A DNA stretch of 64,000 nt from an uncultured Acidobacteriota bacterium (GTDB lineage: Bacteria > Acidobacteriota > Terriglobia > Bryobacterales > Bryobacteraceae), in the NCBI GenBank assembly GCA_902826605.1, contig CADEFM010000004.1, positions 248,001 to 312,000 on the forward strand, written 5' to 3'. The stretch's first letter is position 1, and every line of letters starts with the position of its first letter. Positions 8,544-17,108 of this stretch are shown here, in pieces. The notes below the pieces were generated by a model that saw only the letters and a list, made by a program, of their open reading frames with translations, searched no databases and was not told where the DNA came from. A program made the position numbers and the translations under genes.

Positions 8544-9740
8544 TTGAATAAAACATTTCTTACGAGCGTGACTTTTCTAGCGGCGTGCAGCGCGTTCGCC
8601 CAAGCGCCAGCACCTGCTGCCGCGGACGAGCCGCCGAAGTTCGAGATCGGCCCCATCAAGATGAGCGGCACCGTGGACGGCTACTATAGCTTCAATAATA
8701 ACCACCCGGCCAGCCGCGTCAATACGCAGCACAACTTCGATGTGAGCGCGAATTCATTCGATTTGAACTTTGCCAAGATGCGTTTGGAGATGGCGCCCGA
8801 TCCGGTGGGTTTTGTTTTCGATTTTGGTTTCGGCACCGGCATGGAAGTATTCAGCGCGGGTGAACCAGGCAATCCGAATGTGGCCGGCTTTGCACGCTCC
8901 ACTGTCTACAGCGGCTCGGTGGTCGGCAATACGTTCTTGAATCACGTTACGCAGGCGTATCTCAGCGTGAAACCCAAAGGCTGGGGCGGAATCCAGATGG
9001 ATTTTGGCAAGTTCTACACCTCGGCGGGGGCGGAACTTACCGAGACCTATTTGAACTGGAACTATTCCCGTTCGTTGCTGTTCACCAACGGACCGTTCTA
9101 CCACTTTGGAGCGCGGCTGTCGGCGCCTATCGGCAGCCACTTCACGGGCGGCGTCCAGGTTGTCAACGGCTGGAACAACGTGTTCGACAACAACAGCGGC
9201 AAAACTATCGGGTTGACGGGTGCGCTGACTTTTGGCAAGGTTGTGTGGGGCACCACCTACTACTTTGGACCGGAGAATTCGGCGCTGGACGGCACTGGAA
9301 TGTTGGTAACCGGTGCCGGCAAAGGATTCCGGAACTTTATCGACACCGCGATCACAGTTACGCCCAGCGACAAATTCGCATTTTACATAAACGCCGACTA
9401 CGGCAAGAACAACTTCTCCCCAGGCTCCACCACCTTCGGCGATTCCGCGAATTGGTGGACAGTCGCCTTCGCAGGCAAGATCGGGTCGTCCAAACTGTAC
9501 TTCGCGCCACGCTGGGAGATCTACAAGGATAAGAAAGGCTTCATCACGGGCGCGGCTCAGAAGCTGCAAGAATTTACCGGCACGCTCAACTACGAGATTG
9601 TGCCTGGCATCATGACCAAACTAGAATATCGCCACGATTGGTCCGATGTCGCCTATTTCGCGACCGGCAGCGTAGGCTTCAAGAACACCCAGGATACGGC
9701 TTTGATCGGCCTGGTGATGTATTTCCCCTTGCCGAAATAA
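8544..9740 (+). CDS. Outer-membrane beta-barrel porin (BBP2/OmpL-like)
   Basis: Secreted 398-residue protein with a signal peptide (MNKTFLTSVTFLAACSAFAQ) and a long run of alternating aromatic and polar strands ending in a C-terminal strand (LIGLVMYFPLPK), as expected of a barrel. It resembles the putative beta-barrel porin-2 family. The start is a TTG at 8544 with a strong AGGGAGGGT ribosome binding site; no ATG is better placed. The 246 bases upstream (8298-8543) are AT-rich promoter territory shared with glnD. A strong hairpin terminator follows. Placement next to glnD suggests uptake of small nitrogen compounds, as inference only. Confidence 0.85.
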   Translation: MNKTFLTSVTFLAACSAFAQAPAPAAADEPPKFEIGPIKMSGTVDGYYSFNNNHPASRVNTQHNFDVSANSFDLNFAKMRLEMAPDPVGFVFDFGFGTGMEVFSAGEPGNPNVAGFARSTVYSGSVVGNTFLNHVTQAYLSVKPKGWGGIQMDFGKFYTSAGAELTETYLNWNYSRSLLFTNGPFYHFGARLSAPIGSHFTGGVQVVNGWNNVFDNNSGKTIGLTGALTFGKVVWGTTYYFGPENSALDGTGMLVTGAGKGFRNFIDTAITVTPSDKFAFYINADYGKNNFSPGSTTFGDSANWWTVAFAGKIGSSKLYFAPRWEIYKDKKGFITGAAQKLQEFTGTLNYEIVPGIMTKLEYRHDWSDVAYFATGSVGFKNTQDTALIGLVMYFPLPK

Positions 9741-9763
9741 TAACCCCCTTTCGGCACTGCCCA

Positions 9764-9795
9764 ACGGCGGCGCTTCGGCGTCGCCGTCTTTTTTT
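9764..9795 (+). terminator. Rho-independent terminator of the porin gene
   Basis: A nine-base-pair GC-rich stem (one G-U pair) closed by a C(UUCG)G tetraloop, followed directly by seven T residues (9789-9795). It lies 24 bases after the porin stop and before the convergent methyltransferase gene. Confidence 0.93.
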
Positions 9796-9805
9796 GCGTG
9801 GGGCG

Positions 9806-10522
9806 CTATCGTGGCGTCTCGGCGGTCTTGAAGTACCACAACCAAAAATACTGTTCGCCCGCCCCTATGTGATAACGGAAGTCGAAGCCCGTCCGCTCCG
9901 CCATCCGCTTTGCCAGCTCCACGGAAAAAGTCGCCCCTTCCCATGTGTTAAACGCGCCGCCTTCCGACGAAGGAAATCCATGGACTTGGAACTTGAAGAG
10001 AGCGCCTGGCCGCAAAAGGCGGTGGACCTCGCGTACGTAGTTTTCGATGATGTCGTGGCTCGGGATATGCTGAAAAACGATCAGCGAATAGGCGAAATCG
10101 AACTTCAACGGAGGAATCACCGCCAGGTCGCATCCATTATTTTGATAGACGTGGGCGTTTGGGTGGCCGGCGAGCGCCGCCCGGGCGCGGCCGATCATCT
10201 CTCCGCTGACGTCCACCGCGTGCACTTCGCCGAAGAGATTCGCGAGCGCACGGGTTAAGCGGCCTGCGCCGCAGCCGATTTCAAGCACCCGCATGGACTT
10301 GGGATCCTTGCCCTGGCAAACGTTTCCCATATCCGTGAGAATGTCTTGAGCGATGGTGATTTCGCCGGACTGGAAGAATTCTTCATCGGTCCAGTCCTCT
10401 TTGGCGGTGGCTACGTAGTGCCGTGCGTTTTTGCGGGCGCGCGCGTCCCAATCCCGGCGCATGCGTTCGCGCTGCAGCCAGATTTTTAATCTGCGAAACA
10501 TCTGAAAATCAGGATCGCACAC
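9806..10522 (-). CDS. Class I SAM-dependent methyltransferase
   Basis: Protein of 238 residues. Motif I is VLEIGCGAGRLTRAL near residue 79, the acidic end of strand beta-2 is VHAVDVSGEMIGRAR, and motif IV is FDFAYSLIVFQHI. The arrangement suits a small-molecule or sugar methyltransferase of the Methyltransf_11/25 type, with no clue to the substrate. The N-terminal 60 residues are basic and helical. It stands alone, convergent with the porin gene and divergent from the M16 gene across 72 bases. Confidence 0.8.
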   Translation of the reverse strand: MCDPDFQMFRRLKIWLQRERMRRDWDARARKNARHYVATAKEDWTDEEFFQSGEITIAQDILTDMGNVCQGKDPKSMRVLEIGCGAGRLTRALANLFGEVHAVDVSGEMIGRARAALAGHPNAHVYQNNGCDLAVIPPLKFDFAYSLIVFQHIPSHDIIENYVREVHRLLRPGALFKFQVHGFPSSEGGAFNTWEGATFSVELAKRMAERTGFDFRYHIGAGEQYFWLWYFKTAETPR

Positions 10523-10594
10523 CCAGCAAGCCGCCTTCGTTCAAGAACGTCGTTCGGACGGGGTACTAGGACCGCGCGATACAATGGAGCCAGG

Positions 10595-11881
10595 ATGCAT
10601 CGGAAAACCCACCGGATTCGTGACATTGAGCGGACCGTGTTGACCAACGGAGTGCGAGTCATCACGGAGCGTATGCCAAATGTGCGCAGTATCTCGGCGG
10701 GTGTTTGGATCGGCACCGGATCCCGCCAGGAAGCTCCTAACCAGAGCGGAATCTCGCACTTTATAGAACACATGCTCTTCAAGGGCACCACTCACCGTTC
10801 GGCCGAGCAGATCGCGCGCTCGGTGGATTCGATTGGGGGCGGCCTGGACGCGTTCACCTCCAAAGAACTGGTCAGTTTTAACGTCAAGGTGCTGGACGAG
10901 CATCTGCCACAGGCCTTCGACATCGTCAGCGATCTGGTTCGTAACCCCTTGTTCGACAAGGGAGATATCGAAAAAGAAAAAGGGGTGATCCTAGAAGAAT
11001 TAAAGATGGAAGTGGATAACCCCGAATACCTTATTCACGAGATTTTTTCGAGCAACTTTTGGAAGGGCAACGCCTTAGGGCGGCCGATCATCGGAACGCG
11101 CCAGACTATTCGCAGTTTTGATCGCGACACAGTGGAGCGCTACTATCAGGAATTCTACACACCGAAAAATATTCTGGTGACCGCCGCGGGGAACATCACC
11201 CACGGACGGATGGTAAGGCTGGTGGAAAAGTATTACAGCGATCTGAAATCCCGTCCTGCGCCTAAGGCCGCACCGTCTCCTAAGCCGCATGCCCCTCTGG
11301 TGTTCCGCCATAAGGACTCTTTGGAGCAGGCCCACGTCTATGTGGGTGTGCCTTCCATTCCCATGCCCCACCGGGAACGCTTCGCCAGTTACATCCTCAA
11401 CGCCATTCTGGGTGGCGGGATGAGCTCCCGCCTGTTCCAGAATATTCGCGAAAAACAGGGTCTGGCCTACGCGGTAATGTCGGAGTTGACCATGTACCAC
11501 GACGCAGGCTGCCTGCAGGTCTACGCAGGTACTGCGCCCAAGAACGTCGGCAAAGTGGTGCGCAGCGTGGTGGATGAGATGCAGCATATGGCCGAACAGC
11601 TGGTCACCGATGAGGAACTGCGCCGCGCCAAAGACCACCTGAAAGGATCGTTCGTGCTGGGCCTGGAATCCACCTCCAGCCGAATGGGTAACCTGGCTCG
11701 GCAGGAACTGTATTTCAAGCAGTTTTTTTCGATCGACGAAATGCTGAACAGCGTGGAGCGCGTGGAGGCGGAAGAAGTGCGCAAACTGGCCGGCCAGTTC
11801 TTCGATTCCAAACTCATAGCGGTGGCGGCGCTGGGACGTTTGGACGGCCTGCGTATCCGCCGCGCGGATCTGGTTCGGTGA
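10595..11881 (+). CDS. M16 family zinc protease (processing-peptidase-like)
   Basis: Single-unit M16B peptidase of 428 residues, resembling bacterial MPP-like or PqqL-type enzymes. The inverted zinc motif HFIEHMLFKGT (HxxEH) is near residue 53-63, and the downstream glutamate region is EKGVILEELKMEVDNPE. The second half holds GGGMSSRLFQNIREKQGLAY, a conserved C-terminal signature. The ATG at 10595 has a GGAGCCAGG ribosome binding site. Its stop overlaps the GTG start of the TPM gene, so they form an operon. Likely role is peptide degradation or quality control. Confidence 0.92.
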   Translation: MHRKTHRIRDIERTVLTNGVRVITERMPNVRSISAGVWIGTGSRQEAPNQSGISHFIEHMLFKGTTHRSAEQIARSVDSIGGGLDAFTSKELVSFNVKVLDEHLPQAFDIVSDLVRNPLFDKGDIEKEKGVILEELKMEVDNPEYLIHEIFSSNFWKGNALGRPIIGTRQTIRSFDRDTVERYYQEFYTPKNILVTAAGNITHGRMVRLVEKYYSDLKSRPAPKAAPSPKPHAPLVFRHKDSLEQAHVYVGVPSIPMPHRERFASYILNAILGGGMSSRLFQNIREKQGLAYAVMSELTMYHDAGCLQVYAGTAPKNVGKVVRSVVDEMQHMAEQLVTDEELRRAKDHLKGSFVLGLESTSSRMGNLARQELYFKQFFSIDEMLNSVERVEAEEVRKLAGQFFDSKLIAVAALGRLDGLRIRRADLVR

Positions 11882-12717
11882 ACCCCCGGTCCGCCATTCA
11901 ATTCGTGTGGTACCTGCAGGCAGCCTGCCTCGCCGTGATTCTGTCCTTGGCAGCGCCTTTGGCTTGGGGACTGGACACCTCGAAGCTCAAGCCAACCGGG
12001 TATGTCAACGACTTCGCGATGGTCATTACACCGCAAGCGAAGCAGCAGCTTGAGATGTACGCCACCAATCTAGAACGCGTAACCGGCGCGCAGTTGGCCA
12101 TCGTACTTGTGGACACGCTCGACGACGAACCCGTGGAGGACGTGGCCAACCGTTTATATCGCGAGTGGGGCATCGGCGCGAAGGGCAAAGACGAGGGGGC
12201 GCTGATTCTGCTCTCTATCCGCGACCGTAAGAGCCGCGCCGAGATCGGCTATGGCCTGGAACCCATCATCACCGATGGTGCCGCCGGGGGGATTCTGCGC
12301 GCTATCCGGCCGATTTTACGGCAGGGTAACTACGGCGGGGCGTTACTGGCAGCCGTGCAGCAGATCGGCACTCAGATCGCGCAGGCCAAAGGTGTGGAAC
12401 TAGGTGAACCTGCCGCCGGACAGCGCGTCACGACGCGCCCGAAGGTATCCATACCCTTCCCGCTCATCGTCATCGGCATCCTCTTTCTGCTCGCCGCGCT
12501 CGGCCGTGGCGGACGGCGCGGAGGCGGAGGCGGCGGCAATCTGCTCGCCGGCATGTTACTTGGCAACCTGATGGGACGCGGGATGAGCGGCCGATCCGGT
12601 TGGGGCGGCGGCGGCTTTGGCGGTTACGATGGAGGATGGGGTGGGGGTGGCGGCGGCGGCTTCGGTGGTTTTGGTGGCGGCAGTTCGGGTGGCGGCGGAG
12701 CGTCCAGCAATTGGTAA
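11878..12717 (+). CDS. TPM-domain membrane protein (YgcG family)
   Basis: Protein of 279 residues with an N-terminal signal or anchor (residues 10-30), a TPM domain (about 40-165, including GYVNDFAMVITPQAK and GIGAKGKDEGALILLSIRDRK), one transmembrane helix (FPLIVIGILFLLAALG) and a glycine-rich tail ending in SSGGGGASSNW. This order is characteristic of the YgcG/TPM family, linked to photosystem II repair in plants and of uncertain role in bacteria. The GTG start overlaps the M16 stop. A lemA gene lies two genes on, a pairing common for TPM proteins. Confidence 0.88.
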   Translation: MNPRSAIQFVWYLQAACLAVILSLAAPLAWGLDTSKLKPTGYVNDFAMVITPQAKQQLEMYATNLERVTGAQLAIVLVDTLDDEPVEDVANRLYREWGIGAKGKDEGALILLSIRDRKSRAEIGYGLEPIITDGAAGGILRAIRPILRQGNYGGALLAAVQQIGTQIAQAKGVELGEPAAGQRVTTRPKVSIPFPLIVIGILFLLAALGRGGRRGGGGGGNLLAGMLLGNLMGRGMSGRSGWGGGGFGGYDGGWGGGGGGGFGGFGGGSSGGGGASSNW

Positions 12718-12723
12718 ACCTAC

Positions 12724-13437
12724 ATGAGCGAACTTAGCGAACTGACCGGCAAATTGGAAGGCGCTTTCAGCGGGCGCCTGGTCTCGGTGATTCTATACGG
12801 ATCGGCGGCGTCCGCCGATTTCAAGGAGAAAACCTCCGACCTTAACATCCTATTCGTAGTCAAAGAGATCACCCCGCGCGAATTGGGCGAAGCAGAGCCT
12901 ATCCTCAAATGGTGGCGCGAGCTGGGCAATCCTTCGCCGTTGCTCATGAGTGAAGAAGAAGTCTACAACTCCGCCGACAGCTTTCCCATTGAGTTCGGTG
13001 ACATGAAGCGCAACCGCAAGGTGCTGTACGGCCTGGACGTAATCGCGGACCTGGAGATTCACCCCACGCATTACCGCGCGTACGTGGAGCGGGAGCTTCG
13101 CGCCGGAGTATTCCGTCTGCGGCAGCAAGGGGCACAGGCCCTTTCCAATCCCGTAGCGCTGTTGAAAATTTGCGTGGCGTCGGTTCCCACTTTTTGCGTC
13201 TTGGGCCGCCACGTACTGCTGTTGGCGGGCCTGGATGCGCCGGCGGACCGCCGCGCGACGGTGCGGGCCTTGGGTGCAACCCTATCCATCGACACGCGCC
13301 CATTTGATATATTCCTGGACGTCCGCGAAGAAGTACCGGGCGTCGAGGCCACCAACATGGCGGAGTTGTTCGCGCTATATCTGGAAGGCATCCGCAAGAT
13401 TGTAGAGTTCGTCAACGGACTAGAGGAGAGCAAATGA
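12724..13437 (+). CDS. Nucleotidyltransferase-like protein with altered active site
   Basis: Protein of 237 residues whose N-terminus looks like a minimal Pol-beta-type nucleotidyltransferase: SVILYGSAASADFKEKTSDLNIL at residues 20-42 supplies the GS motif and the first aspartate. The second metal-binding aspartate of the usual DxD is Asn (DLN). A helical C-terminal region follows (RELRAGVFRLRQQG and later). It starts seven bases after the TPM stop and ends overlapping the lemA start, so it is an operon member. Its function is unknown, and loss of the second Asp may mean it binds nucleotide without catalysis. Confidence 0.7.
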   Translation: MSELSELTGKLEGAFSGRLVSVILYGSAASADFKEKTSDLNILFVVKEITPRELGEAEPILKWWRELGNPSPLLMSEEEVYNSADSFPIEFGDMKRNRKVLYGLDVIADLEIHPTHYRAYVERELRAGVFRLRQQGAQALSNPVALLKICVASVPTFCVLGRHVLLLAGLDAPADRRATVRALGATLSIDTRPFDIFLDVREEVPGVEATNMAELFALYLEGIRKIVEFVNGLEESK

Positions 13438-14000
13438 AAATCGCACTGGGTATCGTCGCAGTCGTGGTTCTGGCCGTGCTGGTATTGGGCGGCAGCCTCA
13501 TGGGATCGCGCAATGAGCTGGTCACCGGCCGCAACGCGGTGGAGGCCGCGTGGGCGCAAGTGGACGTCGCGCTGCAGCGCCGCGCCGATCTGATCCCAAA
13601 TTTGGTGGAAACGGTGAAGGGTTTCGCCAAGCAGGAGCAAACCGTCATGGATTCCGTGACCAATGCTCGCGCGGCTCTGGGCGGCGCACGCACACCCGCG
13701 GAGCGCATCGCGGCCAACGGCCAGTTGGACAGTGCTCTCTCGCGTCTGTTGGTGGTCGTGGAAAATTACCCCAACCTGAAATCCAATGAGAACTTCATGC
13801 GCCTGCAGGATGAATTAGCGGGCACCGAAAATCGCATCGCCGTCGAACGCCGCAAGTACAACGAAACGGTCCAGGCTTACAACACCAACATCGAACTGTT
13901 CCCTAAGAACATCGCGGCTTCGCTGTTCAACTTCCAGCGTAATGACGCTTACTTCAAGGCGGAGACAGCGGCGAAGGAAGCGCCTAAGGTGAAGTTTTGA
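13434..14000 (+). CDS. lemA: LemA family membrane protein
   Basis: Protein of 188 residues with an N-terminal membrane anchor (residues 3-24) and the helical LemA domain. The family hallmark RNELVTGRNAVEAAWAQVDV is followed by RRADLIPNLVETVKGFAKQE, and IAVERRKYNETVQAYNT is near residue 137. The ATG overlaps the stop of the nucleotidyltransferase-like gene (ATGA). LemA and TPM proteins often occur together, but their joint function is not established. Confidence 0.93.
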   Translation: MKIALGIVAVVVLAVLVLGGSLMGSRNELVTGRNAVEAAWAQVDVALQRRADLIPNLVETVKGFAKQEQTVMDSVTNARAALGGARTPAERIAANGQLDSALSRLLVVVENYPNLKSNENFMRLQDELAGTENRIAVERRKYNETVQAYNTNIELFPKNIAASLFNFQRNDAYFKAETAAKEAPKVKF

Positions 14001-14013
14001 GTCACGCCACTAC

Positions 14014-14430
14014 TCAAGGAATGCGGCGCTCCTCAGGAGCGATCTCGGCGTCGTTAATGCTTGCCAAGCGGCGCCGCATCAGGCCCTCTTCGTCGAACTC
14101 CCAGAGTTCATTGCCGTAGGATCGGTACCACTGGCCGCGTTCGTCGTGCCATTCGTACTCAAAGCTTACGGCGATGCGGTTCTCGCGAAAGCCCCATAGC
14201 GTTTTCTTCAGCCTGTAATCCAGTTCCTTCGCCCATTTCCTCCGGAGAAAGGCTTTGATCTCTTCGCGGCCGCGAAAAAATTCGGCGCGATTCCGCCATT
14301 CGGAGTCTGGCGAATACGCCAGCGCCACCCGCTCGGGGTCTTTTGAATTCCATGCATCTTCCGCCATTTTCACTTTGGCGAGCGCGCTTTCCATAGTGAA
14401 CGGGGGTTTGATCGGAGGTATTGGTTGCAT
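14014..14430 (-). CDS. SnoaL/NTF2-like protein (DUF1348)
   Basis: Cytoplasmic protein of 138 residues with the cone-shaped NTF2-like fold expected from [56 protein letters not shown] and [19 protein letters not shown]. These segments are diagnostic of DUF1348. Members are small and mostly uncharacterised. AGGAG lies five bases before the ATG at 14430. Its 5' end overlaps the start of the divergent lipoprotein gene by about six bases if that gene's TTG start is right. Confidence 0.88.
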   Translation of the reverse strand: MQPIPPIKPPFTMESALAKVKMAEDAWNSKDPERVALAYSPDSEWRNRAEFFRGREEIKAFLRRKWAKELDYRLKKTLWGFRENRIAVSFEYEWHDERGQWYRSYGNELWEFDEEGLMRRRLASINDAEIAPEERRIP

Positions 14431-15201
14431 CGCAATCTCCTAAAAAAGCTGGAACTTCCGGCCAGACCGCACCGTAATTCTGGCATGGCGCCAACATTTT
14501 CTGCCTCCGGAGCCGCAGTGGCGACTCTGTTAATTCTAGGGGGCTGCGGCATGCCACACGACGATTATAGCGGCCCTCCCAACAGGACAAGTGAATCGGT
14601 TGAACTTGGCACGACCGAATCGACTCACGCCGTGATCCGCATGGGCGCGGGGGAACTGCACGTGGGGGGCGGGTCGGCCAAACTGGTGGAAGCCAATTTC
14701 GCCTACGGCTCCCCTAGCGCAAAGCCCCGCCTGGACTACAGTGCCACAGCAACGCGCGGCCAGGTGAACATCGAACAGCCGGGCGGAATGCGCGCCGCCG
14801 TGAACCGATCTTACAAATGGGAGGTACGATTTCACGACACGCAACCTCTGGATCTGGAAACACATTTTGGTGCGGGCGAGGCCAAATTGGATCTGCGCAG
14901 TCTGACGCTGCGAAGCGTTGAAATCAACATGGGCGTGGGTGAACTGGATCTGGATCTGCGTGGAACTCCGACACGGGATTATGACGTGCGCGTGCATGGC
15001 GGCGTGGGAGAAGCAACCATCCGCCTGCCCAAGGACGTGGCGATTAAGGCCGATGCCCGCGGAGGAATCGGCGACATCGACATGCATGGTTTGGAGAAGC
15101 GCGGCAACCGCTGGGTGAATCCGGGGCATGAGGACGCACCCGTGACCATTCATCTGGATGTCGCGGGAGGAGTGGGATCTATCCGCGTCCTGACGGAATA
15201 A
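14425..15201 (+). CDS. Toast-rack domain lipoprotein (DUF2154/LiaF-like)
   Basis: Predicted lipoprotein of up to 258 residues. A basic N-terminus leads to a hydrophobic stretch ending in LLILGGC (lipobox) near residue 41, then three repeats of a beta-helical pattern ([41 protein letters not shown]), the toast-rack fold. The start is debatable: the TTG at 14425 has GGAGG six bases upstream and gives a charged n-region, whereas the ATG at 14485 gives a shorter signal without charge. The first is preferred. Proteins of this type are linked to envelope stress sensing in Firmicutes; a role here is inference. Confidence 0.78.
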   Translation: MHRNLLKKLELPARPHRNSGMAPTFSASGAAVATLLILGGCGMPHDDYSGPPNRTSESVELGTTESTHAVIRMGAGELHVGGGSAKLVEANFAYGSPSAKPRLDYSATATRGQVNIEQPGGMRAAVNRSYKWEVRFHDTQPLDLETHFGAGEAKLDLRSLTLRSVEINMGVGELDLDLRGTPTRDYDVRVHGGVGEATIRLPKDVAIKADARGGIGDIDMHGLEKRGNRWVNPGHEDAPVTIHLDVAGGVGSIRVLTE

Positions 15202-15225
15202 CCAAACCGCGGTAACCTAGCTTCA

Positions 15226-15780
15226 GTGACTCCTGTAACGACAGAAGTAATTCGTATTTCCACACCGCAATGCGAACCGGGAATCGGCAGGGTTATCCGC
15301 ACTCCCGATTCAGCGGATTTGATCCCCGGCGTGCATGTTCGCCCCTATGACATTTGGCCGGATGACCGGGGTTATTTTCTGGAAGTGGCCCGCATGCAGC
15401 AGGGCCTGGCTGCCGGCTTCGCGCCGGAGGAAACGCAAGTCTCGGCGGCGCTGAGTTATCCGGGAACCATCAAGGCGTTTCATTTTCATTTATTGCAGAC
15501 CGATTTGTGGGTTACCGCTCAAGGCATGTTTCAAGTGGTGCTGGTGGATTTGAGGCCCGAGTCCGCCACATTCGGCGTGAAGAATACACTTTACGTGGGA
15601 GCGTTGAAGCCATGGCAGATTCTGATTCCCCCGGGCGTCGGGCACGGCTATAAAGTGATCGGCGAGAACGCAGGCATGCTGGTCTACGTCACCAACCGTC
15701 TCTACAATCCGAAGGACGAAGGGCGCATTCCTTACGACGACGCCTCTATTGCGTACGACTGGGAACTCCAGCACAAATGA
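15226..15780 (+). CDS. dTDP-4-dehydrorhamnose 3,5-epimerase family protein
   Basis: RmlC-like cupin of 184 residues. Family landmarks are VHVRPYDIWPDDRGYFLEV near residue 34, KAFHFHLLQTDLWV (position of the catalytic His segment), MFQVVLVDLRPES, IPPGVGHGYKVI and YDDASIAYDW. Several active-site neighbourhoods differ from classical RmlC, so epimerisation of another dTDP-ketosugar is possible. The GTG start at 15226 has no clear ribosome binding site, but TAACCT ends seven bases upstream. Its stop overlaps rmlB, so the pair act on the same nucleotide sugar. Confidence 0.8.
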   Translation: MTPVTTEVIRISTPQCEPGIGRVIRTPDSADLIPGVHVRPYDIWPDDRGYFLEVARMQQGLAAGFAPEETQVSAALSYPGTIKAFHFHLLQTDLWVTAQGMFQVVLVDLRPESATFGVKNTLYVGALKPWQILIPPGVGHGYKVIGENAGMLVYVTNRLYNPKDEGRIPYDDASIAYDWELQHK

Positions 15781-16787
15781 AATTTCTGGTTACGGGCGGC
15801 GCGGGCTTCATCGGCAGCGCCTTTGTCCGGATGCTTCTAGACGCTTCGCGCGGTGATGATGTCATCAATCTGGATAAGCTCACTTACGCGGGCAATCTGG
15901 AAAATTTGGCTTCGGTGACGCATAGTCCGCGCTACCGTTTCGTGCATGGTGATATTTGCGATGCCGAAGTGGTGAACAATCTGGTGTCGGATACCCGGCC
16001 GGATGTGATCGTGAACTTCGCCGCGGAATCGCACGTGGACCGGAGTATTCTATCGCCTGCTCCGGTATTCGAAACGAATCTGCGCGGGACATTCACGTTG
16101 CTGGAAGCGGCGCGTATGCACAAGACGCCGCGCTTTCTGCATGTTTCTACCGACGAGGTCTACGGCAGCATCGATGCTCCGCACGAAGCGAATGAAGGCT
16201 ATCCGCTGCGGGCCAGCAGCCCCTATTCCGCGTCAAAGGCGGGTTCCGACCTGCTCGCACTGTCCTATTTCGTCACTTACAAGATGCCCGTGACGGTTAC
16301 ACGTGCCTCGAACAATTATGGGCCGTATCAGTTTCCCGAAAAGCTCATCCCGTTGATGATTTCCAACGCGATGGAGGACAAGCCTCTTCCGATTTACGGC
16401 GACGGGATGCAGATTCGCGACTGGCTGTATGTAGACGATCACTGCCGCGCGGTTCTCGCCGCGATCGAGCGGGGACGCCCTGGCGAAATTTACAACATTG
16501 GCGGCAGCCGAGCGCTGCCTAACGTGGAAGTGGTTCAGTTGATTCTTGACGCCGTCGGCAAGCCCGTGTCGCTGATGCAAACCGTCACGGACCGCCCCGG
16601 TCATGACCGGCGCTACGCGCTTTCGAGCCATAAACTCATGCAGGAAACAGGCTGGCTAGCGGAAATGCCTTTTGAAAAAGGCCTGAAGACGACGATTGAC
16701 TGGTACCGGAACAATACGGAATGGACCGCGCGGGTGAAGTCCGGCGAATATCAGAATTATTACGACCGCAACTACGCGAACCGCTGA
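15777..16787 (+). CDS. rmlB: dTDP-glucose 4,6-dehydratase
   Basis: NAD-dependent short-chain dehydrogenase-type enzyme that converts dTDP-glucose to dTDP-4-keto-6-deoxyglucose. The Rossmann motif GGAGFIGSAF is at residues 7-16, the catalytic segment STDEVYGS is near residue 123, and YSASKAGSD supplies Tyr and Lys; NNYGPYQFPEKLIP is typical of RmlB. At 336 residues it has full length. The ATG overlaps the preceding stop (ATGA). rmlA and rmlD are absent, so this may feed a rhamnose-like or other deoxysugar path for surface glycans. Confidence 0.94.
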   Translation: MKFLVTGGAGFIGSAFVRMLLDASRGDDVINLDKLTYAGNLENLASVTHSPRYRFVHGDICDAEVVNNLVSDTRPDVIVNFAAESHVDRSILSPAPVFETNLRGTFTLLEAARMHKTPRFLHVSTDEVYGSIDAPHEANEGYPLRASSPYSASKAGSDLLALSYFVTYKMPVTVTRASNNYGPYQFPEKLIPLMISNAMEDKPLPIYGDGMQIRDWLYVDDHCRAVLAAIERGRPGEIYNIGGSRALPNVEVVQLILDAVGKPVSLMQTVTDRPGHDRRYALSSHKLMQETGWLAEMPFEKGLKTTIDWYRNNTEWTARVKSGEYQNYYDRNYANR

Positions 16788-16825
16788 GGATCACAGGTTC
16801 GCGTGCGGATTCAAGAAGTACCGGC

Positions 16826-17056
16826 TTAGCGGCCCGACGCCTGACCCGTGGCGGCGTCGCGCGGGCTCTTCACATCGCTATGCTGCTTCTCGTGCTGCCG
16901 ATCACGGCCCTTCGCAGCCTCTTTGGAAGCGCCGTCCTGCCCTTTGCCTGCGCTCGCATCGCTCTGTTTCGAATGATCCGCCGTCTTGGCGCTCTTTTCC
17001 TGAGCCTGCGCCAACACAAGCCCTGTCGCCAGCAAATAAATTCCGATGAGTTTCAT
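16826..17056 (-). CDS. Small secreted charged protein of unknown function
   Basis: Protein of 76 residues with a plausible signal peptide (MKLIGIYLLATGLVLAQAQ) and then a hydrophilic, Lys/Asp/Gln-rich segment with no cysteines, probably disordered. An AAGGAGG ribosome binding site five to six bases before the ATG at 17056 supports it as a real gene. It lies downstream of the MBL gene on the same strand (52-base gap). Function not recognised. Confidence 0.6.
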   Translation of the reverse strand: MKLIGIYLLATGLVLAQAQEKSAKTADHSKQSDASAGKGQDGASKEAAKGRDRQHEKQHSDVKSPRDAATGQASGR

Positions 17057-17108
17057 GGGAGTCCTCCTTCCCCTAATTCGGCATCCCCGCGCAGGGCTTT
17101 AGCGGTTT

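Noticed and set aside
8754-9569. Long antisense open frame within the porin gene
   Set aside because: It is a frame shadow of the porin, which has a signal peptide, ribosome binding site, barrel pattern and terminator.
12500-12717. Repeat array or CRISPR-like pattern
   Set aside because: This is GGN codon repetition encoding the glycine-rich tail of the TPM protein.
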